Source: DATAMF01 sp964472565 (GTDB lineage: Bacteria > Chloroflexota > Anaerolineae > Aggregatilineales > Aggregatilineaceae). Taken from it: a stretch of 37,805 nt of DNA. A program made the position numbers and the translations under genes. Below are positions 30,436 to 37,805 of this stretch, one piece after another. Location: contig CAYYNB010000045.1 of the NCBI GenBank assembly GCA_964472565.1, forward strand, positions 1 through 37,805, read 5' to 3'. Under the pieces are notes generated by a model. The model saw nothing but the letters and a program-made list of their open reading frames with translations. It was not told the origin of the DNA and did no database searches. The number at the start of each line of letters is the position of its first letter. Positions within the stretch are counted from its first letter, which is position 1.

Positions 30436-30774
30436 CTAACGCCGCCCATAGCGATGTTCAGCATCGGTAAAATCGTCGGGATCGACTTCGAGTGTCACCG
30501 CGCCGCAGTTACGACAGACCTGGGCATTAACCTTGATCAAACGCCGGAAGGGACGCAGCAGCCGCGCGATTTTCGGCAGTTTGAGCGCACGGGGCGCGAG
30601 TTGAAGCTGCCGGAACTTGTCGCTGTAGTCGATCAGATACGCTGCCGCTAAATCCGTTGAGCCACAGCGCGGACAGCGCCACTGGACAACCGGCGAAATA
30701 GAACCTGTGCCCCCTTCGGGCAGTGACACCGGGGGTGCAATGGTCGATGGCTTGGACGCATACGACTCAGACAT
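30436..30774 (-). CDS. Zinc-ribbon protein of unknown function
   Basis: About 112 residues from the inner ATG (or 122 from ATG 30804, which lies only 11 nt below a TATAAT box and may be leaderless). Two CxxC knuckles, WRCPRCGSTD near residue 35 and VCRNCGAVTLEVD near 88, form a split zinc ribbon. The sequence between is basic (RALKLPKIARLLRPFRRLIK), so nucleic-acid or membrane contact is possible. It is the first gene of a two-gene operon with the J-domain protein. Confidence 0.72.
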   Translation of the reverse strand: MSESYASKPSTIAPPVSLPEGGTGSISPVVQWRCPRCGSTDLAAAYLIDYSDKFRQLQLAPRALKLPKIARLLRPFRRLIKVNAQVCRNCGAVTLEVDPDDFTDAEHRYGRR

Positions 30775-30929
30775 AGGGGTTTCTCTTTGTGTGATTAAGC
30801 TCATGCATATCCCTTATTATAACGAAATTTAGACTCTCTGCTGTGAAAATTTGTTGAAAGCGGCGCAACTTTGTCGAGACTGGCGCGTAATGGTGTGTAG
30901 ATTACCTTTGTGGATAAGGACTCGCGATA

Positions 30930-31571
30930 ATGGACTCAAAGCTCAATCAAAGTTCAATGCGAATCATTCTGGCGGTTGTTTTGATCGCTGTGGGTGTGAT
31001 GTCGCTGCTGGGCGCGAATTTGCTCTGGCCGTTTTTTATCATCGTGCCAGGCATTATTTTGTTAGGCATGGCGACTATGGGACGTTCGGCGGCAGCCGTC
31101 TTTTCGATCCCCGGTATGATGATTGCTGGAACCGGACTGCTGCTGTTCGTGCAAAACCTGACCGACTACTGGGCAAGCTGGTCCTACGCCTGGACACTGT
31201 ACGGTGTCTTTCTGGGCCTGGGTTTCATGTTGATGGCGCGGATGATCGACGCCCCCAGCCTGGATGACGTGGGGCGTGGGTTTGTCCGCTTCTCGATGAT
31301 GGCGTTCCTGGGTTTCTCTTTCCTGATGGAAATCGTCTTTAACGTGGGCGGTGGTCCTGGTCTGTGGCATATTGCGTTGCTCGCCATCGGGGCGTATCTG
31401 CTGTGGGAAGTTTTCTCTGGATCAGATGGCTTTCTGCTCCCCAAGAAGAAAAACGACTTCAAGTTGAAGCGCGGCGAGAAACTATTCACCGGCCCCATTG
31501 TCTATGGATCGCGCAGCAGCACGCGCCTGGAAGAACAAGATCGTGTTGAAACCTCCGAAAACCGCCTCTAA
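30930..31571 (+). CDS. Integral membrane protein of unknown function
   Basis: 213 residues. Five to six hydrophobic segments fill residues 10-165 (for example ILAVVLIAVGVMSLLGANLL and WPFFIIVPGIILLGMATM), ending in a charged cytoplasmic tail with a lysine cluster (LLPKKKNDFKLKRG) and an acidic end. The repeated LLWPFFIIVPG-type stretch resembles small DUF5668-like membrane modules, which is tentative. It may sit near a cell-envelope stress system, but nothing in the neighbourhood proves it. Confidence 0.7.
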   Translation: MDSKLNQSSMRIILAVVLIAVGVMSLLGANLLWPFFIIVPGIILLGMATMGRSAAAVFSIPGMMIAGTGLLLFVQNLTDYWASWSYAWTLYGVFLGLGFMLMARMIDAPSLDDVGRGFVRFSMMAFLGFSFLMEIVFNVGGGPGLWHIALLAIGAYLLWEVFSGSDGFLLPKKKNDFKLKRGEKLFTGPIVYGSRSSTRLEEQDRVETSENRL

Positions 31572-31579
31572 ACGCGAAT

Positions 31580-31606
31580 GAGGGCAGTTCACCCTGCCCT
31601 CTTCGA
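31580..31606 (+). terminator. Terminator-like hairpin after the membrane protein gene
   Basis: GAGGGCAG (31580-31587) pairs with CTGCCCTC (31594-31601) around TTCACC, followed by the poor T-run TTCGATT. Confidence 0.6.
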
Positions 31607-31633
31607 TTGAAACCCAATTTTAACCAACTTAAT

Positions 31634-31663
31634 ATGACCTTTTTATGATAGTTGCGCTATAAT
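31634..31663 (+). promoter_or_regulatory. Promoter of the 82-aa gene
   Basis: ATGACC (31634-31639), 18-nt spacer, TATAAT (31658-31663). About 95 nt of leader follow before the ATG; no structure in it stands out. Confidence 0.55.
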
Positions 31664-31764
31664 AACAAACAGTCTCACCCAAGCCGCCCCAACCCAATTA
31701 TCCATTCTCAGCCGACTCAGAAAACATAGTCGCCATTGGATCGCGCTCTTTCACAAGGAGAAAT

Positions 31765-32013
31765 ATGATCAGCGGGAAACGGGGATTTTTTGTTCGTGTA
31801 ACGAATGTGGGGATCTTCAACGCGCTTGTCCAGGCCGCCGAAAAGCTCGCGGCCCAGAAAAACCAATCCTTTGAGGCGCAGCGCCGCGCCGGATATTATG
31901 AAATCGTGACTCACAGCCCGGCGCTGTGGCACGAAATCTACCTCTACGGGCAGATGCTCGCCCAGGCCCAGGACGAAAATATCGACGGCGGGGAACTTCC
32001 GCTCCAGAATTAG
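31765..32013 (+). CDS. Small hypothetical protein
   Basis: 82 residues, no known family. It is soluble, with a first half that could be one long helix (VGIFNALVQAAEKLAAQ) and a second with aromatic patches (YYEIVTHSPALWHEIYLYG). AAGGAG lies 6 nt before the ATG, so translation is credible. The C-terminal stop TAG is formed by the TTA target duplication plus the first base of repeat copy h. Confidence 0.68.
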   Translation: MISGKRGFFVRVTNVGIFNALVQAAEKLAAQKNQSFEAQRRAGYYEIVTHSPALWHEIYLYGQMLAQAQDENIDGGELPLQN

Positions 32014-32115
32014 GGCTGAGCCAAGATTTTCTTTACCCCATCCCCCCATGCCCCTTCCCTCAGGGAAGGGGAGTCGAACCTACAGGTTGTGGGAAATTAT
32101 TTTCTTGGATCAGCC
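32013..32115 (+). repeat. TWA-inserting MITE-like element, copy h (full length)
   Basis: 103 bp from GGGCTGAGCCAAGATTTTCTT to TTGGATCAGCC, flanked by TTA at 32010-32012 and 32116-32118. The palindrome CCCCTTCCCT/AGGGAAGGGG is intact. Right half belongs to the CTACAGGTTGTGG subtype shared with f and g. Confidence 0.85.
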
Positions 32116-32123
32116 TTAGCAAC

Positions 32124-32153
32124 AAAAAACGCCTCGGCAGATCACCGAGGCAT
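32124..32153 (-). terminator. Intrinsic terminator of the tRNA-Ser pair
   Basis: GCCTCGG (32131-32137) pairs with CCGAGGC (32145-32151); on the minus strand it continues with GTTTTTTGTT. It lies 10 nt beyond the encoded CCA of tRNA-Ser(GCT). Confidence 0.8.
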
Positions 32154-32162
32154 TTTGTTGTG

Positions 32163-32255
32163 TGGCGGGGAGGACAGGATTCGAACCTGCGACTCAGTTT
32201 TTAGCCGAGTAACCGCTTAGCAGGCGGCCCCAATCGACCACTCTGGCACCTCCCC
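32163..32255 (-). tRNA. tRNA-Ser (GCT)
   Basis: 93 nt on the minus strand including an encoded 3' CCA. Acceptor GGGGAGG/CCTCCCC, anticodon GCT in CTGCTAAG, and a long variable arm (ACTCGGC...ACTGAGT type) that marks a class II serine tRNA. Confidence 0.93.
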
Positions 32256-32272
32256 ATATGGAATTGTAAAGG

Positions 32273-32360
32273 CGGAGGGAGTGGGATTCGAACCCACGGA
32301 GACGTATAACGCCTCAGAGGTTTTCAAGACCACCGCCTTAAACCACTCGGCCATCCCTCC
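32273..32360 (-). tRNA. tRNA-Ser (TGA)
   Basis: 88 nt on the minus strand. Acceptor GGAGGGA/TCCCTCC, anticodon TGA in CTTGAAA, long variable arm (GAGGCGTTATACGTCTC). CCA is not encoded here (CCT follows G73), unlike its neighbour. It is the promoter-proximal member of the pair. Confidence 0.93.
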
Positions 32361-32404
32361 GGGTGGACCGCTCTAGGCCGAGCGTTCTCCCTAGAAGCAT
32401 TGGA

Positions 32405-32433
32405 AGTATAACATGGATACCCCAGAGGGTCAA
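32405..32433 (-). promoter_or_regulatory. Promoter of the tRNA-Ser operon
   Basis: On the minus strand TTGACC (32433-32428), 17-nt spacer, TATACT (32410-32405), about 45 nt before the first tRNA. Confidence 0.82.
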
Positions 32434-32528
32434 CGGTTTTTCTTTGACGAAAAGTTGCACTACACTTACGGCATGTCTCTTGCGCAGATCGCGAATTCCG
32501 TTAAGATCGCAGGCGCAAAAGGAGTTGC

Positions 32529-32870
32529 ATGATGGGTTTGATATTTTTGATCCTGTTCGGCCTGACGTTATTTGTGTTGTATATCGCGGTGCGCCGCACC
32601 TGGGCCAGCTTGCTGGTGACAGGGACGGTGGGCGCGATGTTGAGCGTGTTGTTTGTGGTGTTGTATGCCCTCACCTACGAAGATACTTCCACTGAACAGG
32701 CAATCTTCGCGGGCATAATCGGCGGCCTCGGATTTTCGGGGGCGGTGATTGTCATCGCCTCGTTTTTCCGAACCAACCAGCCGTCGGCGGAAGTTCAATT
32801 AAAACCGTTATCCAAACAGGAGGATAAGACGAGTGGACAAGAAGTTCATCGCAATCAGACGCCTGAGTAA
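32529..32870 (+). CDS. Small membrane protein
   Basis: 113 residues, three hydrophobic segments (LIFLILFGLTLFVLYIAV, LLVTGTVGAMLSVLFVVLYA, AIFAGIIGGLGFSGAVIVIA) and a polar cytoplasmic tail. No family recognised. AAGGAG lies 4 nt before the first of two adjacent ATG codons. It overlaps the next gene by 38 nt in a different frame and is presumably co-expressed with it. Confidence 0.72.
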   Translation: MMGLIFLILFGLTLFVLYIAVRRTWASLLVTGTVGAMLSVLFVVLYALTYEDTSTEQAIFAGIIGGLGFSGAVIVIASFFRTNQPSAEVQLKPLSKQEDKTSGQEVHRNQTPE

Positions 32871-33234
32871 ACGGCATCCGCGCTTCTGGCTTCAAGCCGT
32901 TTCGATTGTTGGCCTGTTGTGGTGGCGCAGCAATTATCTGGCGCTCACCGACCGAGCCGTGATCCGGCGCAAGGGTGTTTTCAACAAAGAAGAACGCGCT
33001 GTCCCCCTGAACCAGGTGCAGGATATTTCGATTGCCTATGGCATTATCCGGCGGATGCTGGGACACGGTGACATTCGGATCGAAACCGCCAGCACAGCGG
33101 GGACCGAAATCATCATCAAAAACGTGCCGCATCCTGAAGATTTCCGCTCGAAAGTGTTCGAGCAGATCGACAGATTCTACGACAATTCGCAGGAACGTCC
33201 GAGCGCGGCTGACAAAGCCAAAAACGAAGCGTAG
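32833..33234 (+). CDS. PH-like (bPH2/YdbS-type) domain protein
   Basis: 133 residues. YLALTDRAVIRRKGVFNKEERAVPLNQVQDI is cut across residues 35-65 and shows the PF03703 bacterial PH pattern: an L-T-x-x-R strand, a basic turn and then a V-P-L-x-x-V-Q-D-I strand. The preceding hydrophobic stretch (FWLQAVSIVGLLWW) could hold it at the membrane. GTG start with AGGAGG 9 nt upstream inside the overlapping gene. Role unknown; such proteins often accompany small membrane partners like the overlapping neighbour. Confidence 0.8.
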   Translation: MDKKFIAIRRLSKRHPRFWLQAVSIVGLLWWRSNYLALTDRAVIRRKGVFNKEERAVPLNQVQDISIAYGIIRRMLGHGDIRIETASTAGTEIIIKNVPHPEDFRSKVFEQIDRFYDNSQERPSAADKAKNEA

Positions 33235-33370
33235 TCAAGCTGCCCCACAACCGATGATAGCCCGCTAGCCGCCGCTCAAGCGTTTTATGGACGTAGGGCG
33301 AGGGCATAGTGGGCGTTTATTTTCTCATGGTAGAATCAAGGATGACGAGGGTCAAGATTGGAGTATTGGT

Positions 33371-36300
33371 ATGAGTTATCAGCAGCCGCCGCGCCAACGT
33401 GGGCAGCAACCCTATCCACCACCACAGCAGTATCCTCCCCAGCAGCCGCCCTATCCGCAGCCGTCCCAGCCGCCGCCGGGATATTCAGACTATCCACCAT
33501 CGCCCGATTATGCAATCGCACCCTCCCCTAACAATCCACCGGGGCGCGTGCGGCGTCCACGGCGGCGCGGACGCCGGGGCTGCTCGATTGGGCCGGGCTG
33601 TATTCTGGGCTGCGTGGGACTGGTCGGTTTTGTGCTGCTCGGTTTTCTGATCGCCGGGTGGCTGACCTATGATTACATGGTCGGGCGGTTGGAAGACAAA
33701 ATCGACGCGATTGATTATCTGGGTGATAACTCGGAAACGACGCTGATCTATGACCGTTACGGCACCGAATTAGACATGGCGCTGCTCGGCAACGATATGT
33801 TTGAAAATGAATGTTACCGCGTGTCGGTGCCGCTGGATCAAATCTCACCCTATTTGATTGATGCGACCATTGCCACCGAAGACAAAAATTTCCGCAAAAA
33901 CACCGGCGTCGATATTCCCGCCATTATTCGCGCGGTTTATAAAAATGCGACCTCCGGCGGACAAGGCGGGGGCGCAAGCACGATCACGCAGCAGTTGGTG
34001 CGGAATGTTTTGTTCACCGCTGAATACCGAACCCAACGCTCCTACACGCGCAAAATCGATGAGGCGCTGTTAGCCGTTATCCTCAACCAGCGCTGGAGCA
34101 AAGACGACATTATCAACCTGTATCTGAACACCATCTTTTATGGTCACTATTCCTGCGGTATCGAAATGGCATCCCGCACCTTTTTCGGCAAATCGGCCAA
34201 AGACCTGACGCTGGCCGAATCCGCGCTGCTGGCTGGCATCCCGCAGACACCCGCGATTTACGATCCCCTGAGCGACGATCAGGATTTGTTCAACGCGGCG
34301 CTCGAACGACAGGCGTATGTGCTGGATCGGATGGCGGAGGACGGTTATATCACCGAACAGGAAGCCGAAAACGCCAAATTCGAACAGCTTAACTTCCGCG
34401 CGCCGTATATCCCGCTGGAAGATGCACCGCATTTTATCCTGTATGCTCAGGATGAACTGGTGCGCCTGTTCCAGCGCGAATTCGGCATGTCCGAAGAAGA
34501 CGCTGAGCGCATGATCAACAGCGAAGGGTTGCGCCTGTACACCACGCTCGATCTCGATTACCAGCATCTCGCCGAGAACGCCGCACGAAATCAGGTCGCG
34601 CAACTGTCCGCCAGCAACAATCTGAGCAATGCCGCCGTCGTGATCATCAAGGTTGAGACGGGCGAAGTGCTGGCAATGGTCGGCAGCGTGGATTACAACA
34701 ATGCCGAAATTGACGGCGAGGTAAATATGGCCGCCGCGCCCCGCCAGCCGGGCAGCGCCATGAAACCCTTCACCTATGCCTCGGCCCTGGAAAAAGGCTG
34801 GCAGCCGGGCATGGTCATCTGGGATACCGAAACACACATCGGCGACCCGTCCAACCCCTACAGCCCGGTCAATTATGACGGCACCTTCCACGGTCCGGTA
34901 CGCATGCGCGCGGCGTTAGCCAATTCGCTGAATATCCCCGCCGTGCAGACGCTCCGGCAGGTGGGCGTGGATTATCTGCTATGGATGATGCAGCGCGCCG
35001 GAGTCGAAAGCCTGGGCATGGATGCGTCACAGTATGGCCTGTCGCTCACGCTGGGCGGCGGCGAACTGACTCCGCTGGAACTAACGAACGCTTATGCGAT
35101 GTTAGCCAACCAGGGCAGTCTGGCCGAAGCAACCACCATCCGCTGCGTGACGTATCCCAACGGTGAAGTTATTTATGAGCGGGCGAATGGCTGTCCCCAG
35201 AGCAGCAAGTATTCCGACCAGTCACGCCGGGACAATTCGCCAGGGCGTCCGATCATTGATGAGCGCATCGCCTTTGTGATCAGCGATTTTCTGGCCGATA
35301 ACAACGCGCGTTCAACCGCGATGGGATCGAACAGTCCGCTTTACACGCCCGGTCTGCCCACGTCGGTTAAAACAGGAACGACCAACGACTTCAAAGATAA
35401 CTGGACTGTCGGCTACACGCACCAGATCGCGGTGGGCGTCTGGGCGGGCAACAGCAACAACGAGCCGATGGTCAATGTTTCCGGGCTGCACGGTGCGGCC
35501 CCCATCTGGCACGAGGTGATCACCAGCATCTATAACACGCCGGGGCTGCTCGAAAAAGTGGATTTACCTGCGGCGGGCGATCCCTCACACGAATCGCATC
35601 TGGTGCAGCCGGGCGGCGTCTCACTGCGCGAAGTCTGCGCGGTGAATTTTGGCGCGCTCAAAGACCCCTCGACGGCATGCGCCTCTGGCGGTAACGAGTG
35701 GTTCTTTGATGGCCCGGTGATGGTGCCCGATGAAAATGGAAATCTTGTGCCCGGCCCGGTGATCGAACAGCAGCCGCTGTCTGCGAACGGCCCGCAGCCC
35801 GTCGAGATCGAGCCGGGGATCATTCGCGTCGCGGTCTTCCCCGTGCAGGCGGATCTGGCGAACGCCATCGCCGCACAGGATACCAGCGGCAAAACTGTCC
35901 CGCCGCGCTACTGTCAGGTGCCGATTGAGGTCGCCGGATCGGTGGGCGGCGTGCAGGAGCAGTTATTCATCGCGCCGCCGCCCGATGCGGACGATGCGTT
36001 TTATGCGCGGCGCTGGGCGCAGGCCAGCGGAGTTGCGATTCTGCCGCAGTTCGCCTGCAACGAACAAATGCTGGCGATGGGGCCGGGTATGGCGGGCGGC
36101 GGAATCCCCGCCGGAGTTACGATGTTTATCTCGTCGCCCACACCCGGACAAACACTGCCCGCCGGGTCCCAGTTGGATGTCATCGGTACGGCCTCGTGGG
36201 GCGCGGGACAGGCGCAGTTCTACAAGATCGAGATCAAGGGCGGGCCGTTCCCGGACTTCACTACGCTGGGCGATGTGAACAGTTGGCCGTTTAACAGCGG

Positions 36301-36436
36301 CGTGAGCAATGGGGTGCTGGCCTCGGTGATGGCGGGCGTACTGACGCCGGGCAGTTATATCGTGCAACTGGTCATGGTTGGCCCCGATAGCAACTATATC
36401 GGCCAGCCCTATCAGGTCCAGTTCAACGTAGGATAA
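33371..36436 (+). CDS. Class A penicillin-binding protein (PBP1A-like) with proline-rich N-tail and C-terminal Ig-like domain
   Basis: About 1021 residues. A cytoplasmic tail of roughly 65 residues rich in Pro, Gln and Tyr (PPPQQYPPQQPPYPQPSQPP) and a basic stretch precede the single transmembrane helix. The glycosyltransferase 51 domain has Glu170 in ATEDKNF and GASTITQQLVRN. The transpeptidase has Ser462-x-x-Lys465 (PGSAMKPF), an S-x-N in ANSLNIP and K-T-G at about 667 (SVKTGTTND). The last 100 residues (FISSPTPGQTLPAGSQLDV and after) look like an Ig-like domain, possibly for wall binding. It polymerises and crosslinks peptidoglycan outside the membrane. ATG 33371 is preferred, with GGAG about 9 nt upstream. 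Confidence 0.93.
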   Translation: MSYQQPPRQRGQQPYPPPQQYPPQQPPYPQPSQPPPGYSDYPPSPDYAIAPSPNNPPGRVRRPRRRGRRGCSIGPGCILGCVGLVGFVLLGFLIAGWLTYDYMVGRLEDKIDAIDYLGDNSETTLIYDRYGTELDMALLGNDMFENECYRVSVPLDQISPYLIDATIATEDKNFRKNTGVDIPAIIRAVYKNATSGGQGGGASTITQQLVRNVLFTAEYRTQRSYTRKIDEALLAVILNQRWSKDDIINLYLNTIFYGHYSCGIEMASRTFFGKSAKDLTLAESALLAGIPQTPAIYDPLSDDQDLFNAALERQAYVLDRMAEDGYITEQEAENAKFEQLNFRAPYIPLEDAPHFILYAQDELVRLFQREFGMSEEDAERMINSEGLRLYTTLDLDYQHLAENAARNQVAQLSASNNLSNAAVVIIKVETGEVLAMVGSVDYNNAEIDGEVNMAAAPRQPGSAMKPFTYASALEKGWQPGMVIWDTETHIGDPSNPYSPVNYDGTFHGPVRMRAALANSLNIPAVQTLRQVGVDYLLWMMQRAGVESLGMDASQYGLSLTLGGGELTPLELTNAYAMLANQGSLAEATTIRCVTYPNGEVIYERANGCPQSSKYSDQSRRDNSPGRPIIDERIAFVISDFLADNNARSTAMGSNSPLYTPGLPTSVKTGTTNDFKDNWTVGYTHQIAVGVWAGNSNNEPMVNVSGLHGAAPIWHEVITSIYNTPGLLEKVDLPAAGDPSHESHLVQPGGVSLREVCAVNFGALKDPSTACASGGNEWFFDGPVMVPDENGNLVPGPVIEQQPLSANGPQPVEIEPGIIRVAVFPVQADLANAIAAQDTSGKTVPPRYCQVPIEVAGSVGGVQEQLFIAPPPDADDAFYARRWAQASGVAILPQFACNEQMLAMGPGMAGGGIPAGVTMFISSPTPGQTLPAGSQLDVIGTASWGAGQAQFYKIEIKGGPFPDFTTLGDVNSWPFNSGVSNGVLASVMAGVLTPGSYIVQLVMVGPDSNYIGQPYQVQFNVG

Positions 36437-36551
36437 TCTGGGGTTAAGCGCCAAGATATGAGGAGTAGTCTTTAATATTTAATAGATTGCTCCTTTATCA
36501 TTCTTATTATAAACTAATCATATCAATTAAATAACGTGAAGGAATAAGGTT

Positions 36552-37553
36552 ATGTCAGATGATAATGATATCGTGACATATAGTTTTTCTTTTCCCGAAG
36601 ATGAAGCTGGAATGCAAGGGCGGGAGTGTCCGAATTGTCGTCGTTATTTCAAGGTCAAATTTGGGACGGGGATAATTGATCCGAATCATACCGATATGAC
36701 TTGTCCTTATTGTGAAAGTGTTTATCCTGTTGACGATTTCATGACCGAGGATCAACAAAAGTATGAAGATTCACATATCGATAGATTATCATACGATTTG
36801 ATCGAGGCTTTGGTTAAAGATGTTTTTAATGATACTTTGAAGAATCAAAAATCTTCTAAAAACTCCTTTATCACACTAAAGTGGGAATATAAGCCAAGCA
36901 TTCCGCCGTTAATACATCAATATGTTGAACAAGAACTCCAAACAACACTCCGTTGTGAAAATTGTTCGCTAGAATATGCTGTTTGGGGAATATTTGCTGT
37001 ATGCCCAGATTGCAGGCGACCCAATTTACATCAAATAGCGGAGGCAAATTTAACTAAGCTAGATCATCAAGCTGATCTCAAAAACAGTCTTCAATCTAAA
37101 TTTGGAGATAGTAATAAAGAAGATATAGAGAACATCTTCAATGTCCTTGCCATTCAGTGGATCGAAGATACCTATAAAGACTTAGTGACAGTTTTTGAGA
37201 CATTTTCTAAAACCTTGAATGGGAGAATGATTGCTCACGCCGTAAATCCAAATCGGAAGGCGACAGGAAATCTATTCCAGCGTCTAAATGATTCTCAACA
37301 ATGGTTCCTGGATCAGTACAACTTTGACCTCTTTAATACTTTAAATGCATCTGAAGTGAATCTACTTCATACTATCTTTAACAAACGCCACATTTTGATT
37401 CATAACATGGGAATTATCGACGATAAGTATGTAAAAGAAGAGAAGCTCACAAGTGACAAGATTGGGTTAAAAGTGGAAGTGTCCGATAGCGAGATAAAAC
37501 AAGGAATCAATATTCTGCGACATTTATTCCTGCATGCAAAAACATTAATTTAA
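36552..37553 (+). CDS. Zinc-ribbon protein with C-terminal HEPN-like domain, AT-rich and probably acquired
   Basis: 333 residues. Two CxxC pairs in residues 25-55 (RECPNCRRYF, MTCPYCESVY) and a second pair set near 135-155 (RCENCSLEY, VCPDCRRPN) form two zinc ribbons. The C-terminal helical half (about 185-333) contains FNKRHILIHNMGIIDDKY: R-H-x-x-x-H fits the HEPN ribonuclease motif R-(polar)-x3-H. HEPN proteins often act as RNA-cutting toxins or defence effectors. Base use is strikingly AT-rich with A/T third positions, unlike all neighbours, so horizontal transfer is likely. No antitoxin or nucleotidyltransferase partner is visible in the window. AAGGAA precedes the ATG weakly. Confidence 0.72.
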   Translation: MSDDNDIVTYSFSFPEDEAGMQGRECPNCRRYFKVKFGTGIIDPNHTDMTCPYCESVYPVDDFMTEDQQKYEDSHIDRLSYDLIEALVKDVFNDTLKNQKSSKNSFITLKWEYKPSIPPLIHQYVEQELQTTLRCENCSLEYAVWGIFAVCPDCRRPNLHQIAEANLTKLDHQADLKNSLQSKFGDSNKEDIENIFNVLAIQWIEDTYKDLVTVFETFSKTLNGRMIAHAVNPNRKATGNLFQRLNDSQQWFLDQYNFDLFNTLNASEVNLLHTIFNKRHILIHNMGIIDDKYVKEEKLTSDKIGLKVEVSDSEIKQGINILRHLFLHAKTLI

Positions 37554-37569
37554 TGCCTGAAAAATACCG

Positions 37570-37805
37570 ATGCTAAAAATGGACTTTGCGCCGCTGGATT
37601 TGCAGGATCGGGACGCTTGGGCGGACCTGCTCGTGGTGTCCTTCGAGCGCACCCCGCAGGATATGGCCGGAATTTTGGAGCGCCTCTTCGTCCAATATCC
37701 AGTCATCGCCTGGGACGGTGATCAACTGGCGGGCACAGTATAGCTTCCCGCTGATCCCGCTGCCTATCCCCGCCCGCCCGGCGACATTCTGTACCCCCGT
37801 CAGGT
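37570..37805 (+). pseudogene. GNAT-like gene, frameshifted and cut by the window edge
   Basis: From ATG 37570 the frame reads MLKMDFAPLDLQDRDAWADL, then ends VIAWDGDQLAGTV followed by TAG at 37741-37743. This is the opening of a small GNAT-type protein. Past the stop, a shifted frame stays open (YSFPLIPLPIPARPAT) to the window end and reads like its continuation, suggesting an indel near 37740. Whether this is a real pseudogene or a sequence error cannot be decided here. Normal GC returns immediately after the AT-rich gene. Confidence 0.4.

Noticed and set aside
1..37805. CRISPR array
   Set aside because: The repeats in the window are dispersed over tens of kilobases, not regularly spaced, and no cas gene is present.

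Overview
The window is a stretch of a bacterial chromosome, moderately GC-rich (I estimate high 50s percent), with short intergenic gaps and mostly housekeeping or metabolic genes. The mix (MutS2, an isolated dnaN, a BTAD-type regulator with an OmpR-like winged helix, a proline-rich class A penicillin-binding protein, DUF2142-like and PH-domain membrane proteins, and intergenic palindromes of the CCCCTTCCCT type) looks most like Chloroflexota, probably Anaerolineae. That assignment is an inference from gene content, not a measured result.

Layout. 1-274 is repeat-rich and gene-poor. 275-3399 is a leftward carbohydrate operon (GH13 amylase, small unknown protein, PfkB kinase) behind a promoter with a perfect LacI-type operator. 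3406-6291 holds a GNAT acetyltransferase, an AlkZ-like DNA glycosylase and an unknown Ig-like protein. 6467-10823 runs leftward: a secreted SH3-like protein, mutS2 with a long regulatory leader, and a formate/nitrite channel. 10932-11176 is a probable 6S RNA gene. 11373-16978 has an MBL hydrolase, a TIR/coiled-coil/FGE-fold protein, initiator tRNA-Met, pncC, a DUF6504-like protein, a GNAT, an alpha/beta hydrolase and a FlK-like thioesterase. 17048-21815 has a BTAD regulator, a lipoprotein, dnaN and an aldo/keto reductase. 22127-27345 has a class C-type serine hydrolase, a CoA-binding protein, trmO and metG with a Met-codon leader. 27404-33234 is mostly membrane and chaperone-type genes plus two tRNA-Ser genes. 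33371-36436 encodes a PBP1A-like enzyme. It is followed by an AT-rich, probably acquired gene for a zinc-ribbon/HEPN protein and a broken GNAT at the right edge.

Three signals go beyond ordinary annotation. (1) mutS2, whose product in Bacillus is a collided-ribosome rescue factor, is preceded by a near-consensus promoter, a 28-codon leader ORF with a strong Shine-Dalgarno, and an intrinsic terminator whose 5' arm is exactly complementary over 12 nt to a segment inside the leader ORF. This is the anatomy of a ribosome-controlled attenuator. (2) metG has a separate attenuator-like leader: an apparently leaderless 34-codon ORF with an ATG-CGC-ATG cluster next to one arm of a 17-bp stem, abutting a terminator. 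(3) A family of about 102-bp MITE-like elements, nine recognisable copies including internally deleted ones, inserts at TTA/TAA with 3-bp duplications. In five cases the target is the stop codon of a gene, so duplication plus element end now forms the stop, always in the same orientation.
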